From Lentimicrobium saccharophilum (GTDB taxonomy: Bacteria > Bacteroidota > Bacteroidia > Bacteroidales > Lentimicrobiaceae), in contig NZ_DF968182.1 of NCBI RefSeq assembly GCF_001192835.1, forward strand, positions 3,031,321 to 3,095,320: a stretch of 64,000 bases of DNA, given 5' to 3'. A program made the translations under genes and the position numbers. This document shows positions 49,101 to 61,100 of the stretch, one piece after another; the stretch's first letter is position 1; each line of letters starts with the position of its first letter. The notes beneath the pieces were generated by a model. It had not been told where the DNA came from. It saw nothing but the letters and a program-made list of their open reading frames with translations, and did not search any database.

Positions 49101-52100
49101 AATGCCATTTGCCAGGCATACACCGCTGCCCTTCAGCGAAACGGAGAAGCAGAGGTTACCCCTGCGAATATTGATAATTTATCCAACGACAACTGCGGCA
49201 TTGTATTGTATGAAATCTCAAAAACCGGAACAGCCGGAACATGGGCTTCTTCCGTAACTTATGATTGTTTAGAAATCGGAACACCAACTGCTTACCTGCG
49301 TGTAACCGACGCTGCCGGAAATACTGCCACCTGTTCGAATACAATTACTGTGGTTGATCAGCAGGCTCCAACCCTGGATGATCTGGATGACCGCAACGAG
49401 GTAACAGATAACGGAGTTTGTACATATACTCATAGCGATATCGATTGGGATCCAACGGATAACTGCGATAACAATCCAACTATTACATATTCAGCTGATA
49501 ACGGGGCTTCACCAGCAACAGGAACAAGTCTTGATGGTGTTGTGTTCCAACAGGGAACCACCACCGTAACCTGGACTGTGGCTGACCATGCAACCGTTCC
49601 CAATACAGGAACCGTTACATTTGATGTTGTGGTAACGGATAATCAGAATCCGGTGGTGAATTGTCCTTCGAATATTACTCAAAATGTTGCTAATGCAGGT
49701 GATCTGAATGCAGTAGTATCAGGCATACCCAATTCAACTTACAGCGATAACTGCGCAGTTACCGAACTTACCTACGCCTTAAGCGGAGCTACAACAGCAG
49801 CGCATCAGGTATCGGGTATCAACCAATTGAACAGTGCAACATTCAATGTAGGAACCACCACAGTAACATACATTGCTTATGATGCAGCCGACAATTCACA
49901 CACCTGTTCATTTACGGTTACTGTGAATGCGTTACCTTCTGGCGCAATAACTGTATCAGGGGGACCGGTTGAGACTTACGAGAATCAGGCGCAGGGTCCC
50001 GATTCGTTTACCGTTGTGCTGCCAGCTGCTCCGACAGGGGATGTGTGTATCATTGCCACAAGCAGTGACAACACCGAAACAATAGTTGATACTGACAATA
50101 CACGTCCGGGAGCGGCAACAACCAAAACCATCTGTTTTGATGAAACCAACTGGGACGTTCCCCAAACCATCTATGTATTCGGCGTTGATGATCTGGTTGA
50201 TGATGATGATATCGTCTATACAATTGAATTGATAATAGATCAGGCCAACACTGATTTACTGTCTGGTTATTACAATGCCAATCCCGATGATGTAGCCGGC
50301 ACCAATATTGACAACGATGTAGCCGGTATCACTGTTACGCCAATCGATACCGAAACCACCGAAACCCTGCAAACCGGTTCATTCAGTGTGGTACTTGATA
50401 CTGAACCAACAGCCACGGTTACCATTACCCTTTCGAGCGACGACCTTACCGAAGGCGATGTTACCTCAGCCACTACCCTCACCTTTACCCCGGCCAACTG
50501 GAATGTAGCTCAAATTGTTACTGTTACCGGAATAGATGAGTTTATTGTTGACGGTGATGTTGAATATGATATTGTTACCAGCGCAGCTTCTTCAGCCGAT
50601 CCGAAGTACAATAACATGGCGGTTGATGATGTTACCTTGACCAATATCGATAACGACGTAGCCGGATTTATTGTAACTCCAACTTCGCTGACTGTAAGTG
50701 AGAACGAGACCACAGCCACCTTTACCATCAGGCTTACCAGCAAACCGGCCACCGATACAGAGAATTTTGTGGTGGTTGTAAATGTTGCAAGCAATAATAC
50801 TGCCGAAGGAACAGTGGATATTTCACAACTGACATTTGACCATGATGATTGGGATTTACCTCAAACCATTACTGTGACCGGAGTTGATGATATCGTTGTA
50901 GACGGAACAATTGCATTTACAATTGTAAATACAGTTGATGAAGACCTTACCACAGACCCCAACTATGATCCGCTTGATCCGGATGATGTATCGGTTAACA
51001 ATACGGATAATGATGCAGCCACAGTGGCAATAAACGATGTAACTGTAACAGAAGGCAGTACAGTTCCGGGAACCACAGCTGTTAATTTCACGTTAACCCA
51101 CAGCGGAGCGCAGGTAATGGGAGGATATGGTGTAACCTGGTTTACACAAAATACAGGAACGGCCAAAGCGCCTTCAGACTTTTCAGGAACAGGGGGTACA
51201 ATAACTTTCACCGAGGCTGAAGCTGTTAACGGAGGTACCAAGATCTTAACCGTTTTGGTGAATCAGGACATTATGGTTGAACCAAATGAGACTTTCCCGG
51301 TAAGGTTAAGCGGCATTACCGGAGCGACCGGGAAAGACATTACCATTTCGGATAATACCGGTACCGGCAACATTACCAACGATGACAGTTCAGTGCTATC
51401 AATCAGCGACGTTTCAATAACCGAAGGCAACTCGGGTACCTCGCTGATGACCTTTACCGTGACCCTAAGCAACGCCGTTGAATTGGGAGTTACCGTAGAT
51501 TATGCTACCAGTGATGGCACTGCTACCGATGCTGACAATGATTACGAACCAGCCTCAGGAACCCTGACTTTTGTGGGTACACAAGGCGAAACCCAAACCT
51601 TCAGTGTGACCATTAACGGCGATCTGAAAGTAGAACTGGACGAAACCTTTACTGCAATCCTAAGCAATGTATTGGTCGCCGGCGTAGCCAATCCCAATGT
51701 AACCATCTCTGATGGTACAGGTATTGGTACCATTGAAAACGACGATGCTGCAACCCTGGTTATCACAGGATTTACAGTGAACGAAAATGCCGGAACGGCG
51801 AGCTATACAGTTACTCTAAGCGGGGCAGTTCAAACCCCGTTTACGGTTGATTTTGCCACCAGTGATATTACTGCTCTGGCAGGAAGTGATTATGAAACGG
51901 TGAATTCGACTCTTACATTCGGAGGGGCCAATCCTTTGGTTCAGACCATTTCAGTCCCGATAACAGATGACATCTTCGATGAACCTACCGAAACACTCCG
52001 TGGCACCATCAGCAACCTCAGCTCAGGAGGCCAGGATGTTACGATAACCACCGCTACCGCTACCGGGACCATTAACGACAACGACAATGCCAGCCTTGCC

Positions 52101-55100
52101 ATTAACAATGTCACTGTGGATGAATCGGCTGGTACCGCTACCTTTACAGTAACGCTTACCGGAAACACCCAGGATGCCATTTCGGTTAACTTCGCCACAG
52201 CCAACAATACCGCGCTTTCTACCAGTGATTTTTCAAGCAATTCCGGTACAGTTACTTTTGCAGCAGGCTCAACAAACGGAGCAACGCAAACCATCACCAT
52301 TGACATAACCAGCGATGCAATCTGCGAACCAACAGAGACTTATTTTATAAACCTTAGCGGGCTTGTAACAACCGGAAATGCAACCATAGCTGATAATCAG
52401 GGATTGGGAACCATTACCGATGATGATACAGCTACACTTGCTATCAGTGGATTTACCATCACCGAAACCGAAGGAACACAAACCGCCAACTTCGTGGTGA
52501 CTATGACTGCAGAAGCGCAGGAAAATGTGGTGCTGAGTTTCGGCACTGCCAATGTAACTGCCACTTCAGGAAGCGACTACACTGCACAAACAGGCACAGT
52601 AGTTACCCTTGCCGGTGGTTCCACCACAGTAAATGTGCCTGTTAGTGTGTTGGGCGATTTGATTGCCGAACCAACAGAGACCTTAACCGGGACCATTGCC
52701 ATTACCACTGTGAACGGACAGCAGATTACCATTGCAACCCCAACAGCAACATCTACCATCAATGATAACGATATCATTACCATAGATCTGGCAGGTTTTA
52801 CTGTTACCGAAACCGAGGCTACCCAGGTTCGGAATTTCAGGGCCAGTATGAATACAACGGCTCAGGAAGATATTATCCTTGAGTTCTCAACTGCCGATGG
52901 AACAGCCCTTGATGGCAGTGATTATTCGTCCCGTACAGCCATAAGTGTGACCATTCCGGCCGGTACCTTATTTACTGATATACCAGTAGATATTCTTGGA
53001 GATAACATCCTGGAACCCACAGAGTCATTCACAGGAACAATTACGTTAACAGAAGATAATGGCCAGCAGGCAACCGTGGGAGCGCTTACAGGTACTGCAA
53101 CCGGTACTATTGAAGACAACGATGCTGCCAGCATTGCCATTGCCGATGTTAGTGTTGATGAAGATGCAGGCACTGCCACCTTTACAGTAACACTTACCGG
53201 TAATATTCAGGATGCCTTCAGTGTTGATTTTGCCACCAGTGATAATACAGCCCTTGCGGGATCAGATTATGGCACAGCCACAGGTACGCTCAATTTCAGC
53301 GCCGGCTCTGTGTCGGGCGCAACCCGTACCTTTACTGTTAATATTACCAATGATACTTACACCGAGCCTACCGAAACCTATAACGTTACCCTGAGTAACA
53401 TTACCGGTGGTTTGGTAACCATCAGCGATGGTACTGCCGTGGGAACAATCGTGGACAACGATGCCGTAACCTTTGCTATTGACGATGTAACTGTAGCTGA
53501 AGATGTAGCTGGCGGAGTTGCAGTATTTACAGTAACCATGTCGGGCGACAACCTGCAGGATGCACTTACCATGAGTTTTGCAACCAGTGACGGTTCTTCA
53601 CTATATCCTGCCACCCCGGCTGAAGAACCCTCTGACTATCTTGAAGCCTTTGGCACATTGACTTTTGAAGCGGGATCACTGAGTGGTACAACCAAAACCA
53701 TCACTGTTACCATAATGAATAATGCCATTGCTGAGCCAGTTTCAGAATACTATGAAGTTACGTTGAGCAATATTTCAACCACCGGTACCGCTTCATTTAC
53801 CGATGCAGTCGGATTGGGAGAAATAACAGATGACGATCCGTTAAATACCATCAATCTGACAGGTTTCACAGAGTCGGAACTTGATGCCAATACAACTTAC
53901 AATTTTGTAGCTACCCTGGATTATATTGCACAGGAGCCGGTTGTAATTTCATTCACAACAACTCAGGGCACAGCCTTACATGGCAGTGATATAACTCAGC
54001 AAACTACTGTAGAGTACACAATACCTCCTTTAACACGTTCTATTAATATTCCGGTTGTTGTTGTGGGGGATCTTGTTTCAGAACCAACAGAAGCCTTCAC
54101 TGGTACCATTGCCCTTGTCAATGCAAACAGTCAGCAGATTTCTATCGGTGCTACCCCAACCGCTACCGGAACCATCAACGACAACGATCTGGCAACCCTG
54201 ACCATTACAGGATTTACAGTTAACGAAGCAGATGGAACCGGCTCATTTACAGTAGCATCCGACAGGGTAATACAGAATGCCATCTCTGTTGATTTTGCAA
54301 CTTCCAACGGAACCGCACTTACAGGATCAGATTACACAGCATTTTCAACTACCCTCAACTTTGGTAACGGAGCATCGCTTTCACAAACCGTGCCCATTAC
54401 CATACTTGAAGACCTGATTGTTGAACCCACCGAAACCTTAACCGGTACATTGAGTAACCTGGATGCCAACAGTCAGGATGTGATTTTGAACGGGGGAGGG
54501 GCTACTACAACGGCAACATCAAATATTGAGGACAACGATGCCGCCACCCTTTCCATCAACAATGTAACCAATACAGAGCCTGACAATGGAGAAACCCTGG
54601 AGTATGTGTTTATCATCACCCACAGCGGTCGCGCCACTGATGGTCCGTATACCGTTACCTATCAAACAGCTGATCTCCTGGCAGCCGGAGGTTCTGACTA
54701 TACAACTGCTACCGGAACACTTACTTTTAATGGTACCATTGGTGAAATAAAAACCTTATCTATCATCGTAAACGGTGATCTTGTGGTAGAACCCACAGAA
54801 ACCTTTACCGTAGATTTGGGCGAAGACAACTTTGGCGGAAGGAATATTACCTTCACCGACAATTCGGGACTTGGAACTATTCTCAACGATGATGCTACCA
54901 GCGTTTCAGTGGTTGCCAGCGATCCGGCAGCCGCCGAACCGGCAAACAATGGCCAGTACACTGTCAGCATGGGTCTGACTTCGTCAACAGACACAGAAAT
55001 CAGTTACACCATTTCAGGTGATGCCACAGCAGACATTGATTACACTGCCCTTTCGGGGACGGTAACCATTCCGGCCGGCAGCACCAGCGCCACTATTTCA

Positions 55101-58100
55101 GTGCCGGTGATTGATGACAATATTCTTGAAGATGACGAAACGGTAACCATCACCCTTTCTGCCATCACATCCGGTAACAGTGGCATTTCTATCGGTGCAC
55201 CTTCCTTTGCTACTGTAACTATTTCCGACGATGATGCAGCTACAGTCAGTATTTCTGCAACAGACGCATCGGCAGCCGAACCAGATAATGATGGTGAGTT
55301 CACCATAACCATGTCCAATGCAGCCGATGTTGCCACCGTAATTACATATTCTGTCAGCGGAACTGCAACTCCTGGCTCTGATTATACAACTCTTACCGGA
55401 ACAGCTGTCATACCTGCCGGAAGCACATCGGTTACTATTCCGGTTGAAGTAATTGATAATCTTATCATGGAATCTTCCGAAACAGTGATTGTTACCTTAA
55501 TTTCAATTTCTTCGGGAGATGCCAATACTTCAATAGATACCAATAATGATGAAGCCACAGTAACCATCGCCGACAATGATGTTGCAACAGTAAGCATCAC
55601 TGCGAGTGATGCAACAGCTGCTGAACCTTCCAATGACGGTGAATTCACAGTTACTATGACTCAGGCATCGGATACCGATACAGAGATATCCTATACCATT
55701 GGAGGAACTGCAACAGCAGACAGTGATTACAATACACTTTCAGGAACAGTAACCATTCCTGCCGGTAGTACAACAGCTACCATTGATGTAGAGGTAAACG
55801 ATGATGCCATTCTTGAGTCAACAGAAACCGTTATAGTGACTCTTGCAGCCATTACTTCAGGTAATCCGAATATTAGTGTAGGATCGCCGGATGCTGCTTC
55901 CGTCAATATCACCGACAACGATGCCGCCAGCTTAAGCATTGCTGATGTAACCATTAACGAGGCTGATGGAACAGCAACATTTACCGTTACCCTCAATGGC
56001 GCAGTGCAAGGTGGTGTTGGCATTGATTATGCAACAGCCAACAATACTGCCATAGCAGGAAGCGATTACACAGGAACTTCAGGTATCCTGACTTTTGCCG
56101 GAACAAATGGCGAAACGGAAACCTTTACTGTAAACATCATCGACAACAGTATTGTAGAAATTACAGAAACCTTCTATGTCAACCTTTCCAACATCAGCAA
56201 TGCGTTGGTAACTTACGATGCACAGGCCATTGGAACTATTACCGATGACGATGCAGCCACCCTGAGTATCAATAGTGTAAGTGAGGATGAAGGAAACAGC
56301 GGTACAACAGCATTTACCTTTACAGTAAGCCTGAGTGCAGCCAGCGATGCTGCAATTACGGTGAATTACGCCACCGCCAACGGCACTGCCACTACTGGTG
56401 ATAGTGATTATTCAACAGCTACCGGCACATTAACATTTGCAGCCGGAGATACTGAGGAAACTATCACAGTTTTAGTAAATGGTGATACCAGAATTGAAGA
56501 CGACGAAACCTTTATCGTTGTACTCAGCAATCTGGTTAATAACGGTCGCGCTGTTTCGCTGGGCAGCAGTTCTGGTACAGGCACCATTCTGAACGACGAC
56601 AATGCCACCATCGCCATAAATGATGTAAGCATTGCCGAAGGGAATGCAGGTACTTCCAACCTTACTTTTACGGTAACCCTGTCATCCGTAGTAGGCGGAA
56701 CAGTAACCGTGGATTATGCATCAGCCAATAATACAGCCACCATAGCAGACGGAGATTACATCTCAGTAGCCGGTACGCTTGTATTTACAGCCGGCCAAAC
56801 CAGCCGCACGATCATTGTACCGATCAACGGCGATACCAAAGTAGAGGCAAATGAGACCTTCTACATGAATCTGAGCAACCTCTCGAATGGAGGATATGCA
56901 GTTACTCTTGCTGATGATCAGGGAGTGGGCACCATCACCAACGACGATGCCGCATCCATCACCATCAACGATGTAACAGTCAGCGAGGGCAATAGTGGCA
57001 CCACCAGTTTTACCTTTACGGTTAGTATGAGTGCCGCCAGCGATGCTGCAGTAACAGTTGATTATGCAACTGCAGACGGTTCAGCCACTGCAGCTGACAG
57101 TGACTATAGCACTGCAACCGGAACACTTACTTTTGCAGCAGGCGAAACCAGTAAGACCATTACAGTGTCAGTTAACGGTGACACTAAGGTGGAAGCCAAT
57201 GAAACCTTTACTGTTGAATTAAGCGGGCTGGACAACAATGGAAGAAATGTTTCAGTAACCGATGCAAGTGGTTTGGGCACCATCACTAACGACGACTCGG
57301 CCACGCTGAGTATCGGAGATGTAACCCTGGCGGAAGGCAACAGCGGCACCACCAGCTTTGATTTTACGGTAACGTTGACTGCAGCCAGTGATGCTGCAGT
57401 AACAGTTGACTACGCAACTGCTGATGGCACTGCAACTATTGCCGACAGCGACTATGGCACAGCCACAGGTACGCTTACATTTATTGCCGGCGAAACCAGT
57501 AAGACGATTTCAGTTCTGATAAATGGTGATACCAAAGTAGAGGCTGACGAAACCTTTACAGTTGAGTTGAGCAATTTGGTTACCAACGGCCGCAACATTA
57601 CACTTGCCGATGGTAGTGGACAAGGTACCATCACCAACGACGACAATGCACCTGTTCTGGAAGATATAACCAAATCAGGTACTGAAGATCAAACCATTAC
57701 ATTTACTGAATCAGACTTTACCAACGCATTTAACGATGCTGACGGAGATGATCTTGTTACTGTTGAGGTTGTCAGCCTGCCGGCAAATGGCGATTTGTAT
57801 CTGAATTCAGTTTTAGTTACCCCGGGACAACTGATACCACTTGCAGATCTTGATCTGCTGACCTTTGTACCCGATGGAAACTGGTTTGGCACCACAACAT
57901 TTGATTACAATGCAACCGATGGTACCAACTGGGCTGTTGAAGATGCACAGGTAATAATAACTATTAACTCCTCGAATGACGCGCCTGTAGCTGTCAACGA
58001 CGAGGTTACGACACCGGAAGATACCCCCGTAGCTGGCACAGTTTTGACCAATGATTCAGATCCCGATGGTGACCAATTAACAGTTACTCAATTTGTTATC

Positions 58101-61100
58101 GGTTCAACCACTTATTTGGCTGGTGTTACAGCAACCATTCCGGGAGTTGGAACACTGGTAATCAATTCAAACGGTTCATTCCAGTTTGTACCGGTTCTCA
58201 ATTACAATGGAAGCGTACCGGCAGCAACCTATACCATTACCGATGGTAACGGCGGATTCGATACAGCTGACCTGTTGATTACAGTTACAGCGGTGAATGA
58301 CCCACCGGTGCTGGTTGATGATGCTTATACACTTTGCAGCAGTACAACATCTTCAGGAAATATTCTCACCAATGGGGATGCTGATCCTGATGGAACAGCA
58401 TTAACAGTCAATACGGTTCCTGTAACGGATGCTTTACATGGTACATTCACCATCGAAAGTGATGGGGATTACACATACGATCCGGACAATGGCTATAACG
58501 GTACTGACTTCGTGGTGGTTGAAATCTGCGACAGCGGTGTCCCGGGTATTGAATGTGCCAACAGCACTATAACATTCACTGTAAATCAGGCTGTTACAGC
58601 TGCTGCGGGTGCAGATCAGAGTCTTTGTGACGTAACTACAGCCACTCTTGCAGGGAACGATCCATCCCCGGGCACGGGCTTGTGGACATTAATCAGTGGA
58701 CCGAACGTACCGGCCATTACCACGCCATCGGCCTACAACAGCACAGTTACCGGCATGATCCCGGGTACCTATGTATTGCGGTGGACTATCAGCAACGGAG
58801 TTTGTGCATCCAGCAGTGATGATGTATCGCTGATCAATTACGACAGTCCCACCATAGCATCAGCCGGTTCAGATCAGGAAGTATGCGGACTGGAAGCAAC
58901 CCTGGCCGGCAATACAGCAACATCAGGAACAGGAACCTGGACACAGACCGATGGTCCTGTAGGAGGCACTGCAACCTTCAGTTCAGCCAATTCACCGACC
59001 TCAACCGCAACGGTAGATGAATACGGGACCTACGAATTTACCTGGACGATCACCAACGGGACATGTCCGTCAAGTTCAGATGTTGTCAACGTAACCTATA
59101 CTGCTACACCGAGCACAGCTACTGCAGGGGCAGATCAGGATATCTGCGGCAGCCTGGTAAGTGCAGCTTTGGGTGGTAATACTCCGGTAACCGGTACCGG
59201 TGAATGGAGCATTGTAAGCGGAGGAACCGGAACATTTGATGATGATACAGATCCGGATGCGATATTTACAGCCGATGCCTATGGTACTTACGTATTACGC
59301 TGGACCATCAGCAATGGTGTTTGTACCCCAAGTACGGCCGATGTCACAGTTAATTATTACGAAACACCGACAACCGCAACCGTAGGTTCGACGCAGAACC
59401 ATTGCGCAACCTTAACCAGTACCGGATTAGGTGGCAATACGCCTTTGGTTGGCACCGGCGCATGGAGCATCACCAGTGGCGGAACCGGAACCTTTACAGC
59501 ACCGACATCAGGGAACTCCAACTTTGTAGCCAATGCCTATGGAACCTATGTATTAACATGGACCATCAGCAACGGCACGTGTACACCAAGTGCAGCCAGC
59601 ATAACAGTGAACTTCTACGAAACCCCGACACCGGCGACCGTTGGAGCAGATCAGAGCCTTTGCGGCACCCTTACCAGTGGTGCATTGGGAGGCAATACCC
59701 CAACAGCAGGCACGGGCGCATGGAGCATTGTCAGCGGTGGTACAGGAAGCTTCAGCAATAGTGCCAGTGGCAGTTCAACCTTTACAGCCGATACCTATGG
59801 CACCTATGAGCTAAGGTGGACCATCAGCAATGGCACCTGTACACCAAGTACAGCGGATATAACAGTCATATTCTACGAAACCGCACCGGCAGCTGCTGCA
59901 GGTGCAGATCAGAGTCTTTGTGACGTAACTACAGCCACTCTTGAAGGGAACGATCCATCCCCGGGCACGGGCTTATGGACCTTAATCAGTGGACCGAACG
60001 TACCGGCCATTACCACGCCATCAGCCTACAACAGCACAGTTACCGGCATGATCCCAGGTACCTATGTATTGCGGTGGACTATCAGCAATGGAGTTTGTGC
60101 ATCCACCAGCGATGATGTATCGCTGATCAATTACGACAGTCCTACCACAGCCTCTGCCGGTTCAGATCAGGAAGTATGCGGACTGGAAGCAACCCTGGCC
60201 GGCAATACAGCAACATCAGGAACAGGAACCTGGACACAGACCGATGGTCCGATCGGTGGCAATGCAACCTTCAGTTCAGCCAATTCACCGACCTCAACCG
60301 CAACGGTAGATGAATACGGGACCTACGAGTTTACCTGGACGATCACCAACGGGACATGTCCGTCAAGTTCAGATGTTGTCAACATAACCTATACTGCTGC
60401 ACCGAGCACAGCTACTACAGGAGCAGATCAGGATATCTGCGGCAGCCTGGTGAGTGCAGCTTTGGGTGGTAATACTCCGGTAACCGGTACCGGTGCATGG
60501 AGCATTGTAAGCGGAGGAACCGGAACATTTGATGATGATACAGATCCGGATGCGGTATTTACAGCCGATGCCTATGGAACCTATGTTTTGAGGTGGACCA
60601 TCAGCAATGGTGTTTGTACCCCAAGTGCGGCCGATGTAACGGTTAACTATTACCAGAATATTTCAGCTGATGCGGGCGATGATCAAACCCTTTGTGCTGC
60701 GACTTCAACAGTACTTATCGGAAATACACCGTCATCAGGTTCCAGTGGTTGGTCATTCATTTCAGGGCCCAATACGCCTGTAATACTTCCTACCAGTGGA
60801 TCAATGGCATTGGTAAGCGGAATGATTGCCAGTACTACACCGTATGTATTCCGTTATACAATTACCAATGGTACCTGCACTTCAACGGATGATGTTACCG
60901 TTACAAACTATAACAGTCCTACTCCAGCTTTTGCCGGAAATGATCAGACAATCTGCAGTACAACTCCGGCGACAGCTACGATGGATGCCAACACACCTGT
61001 TTATGGTACTGGCGAATGGACTCAGGAAAGCGGAGCTGCAGCTACCATTACCACTCCTTCAAGCCCATCAACAACCATTACAGGTTTGAATACAGGAACC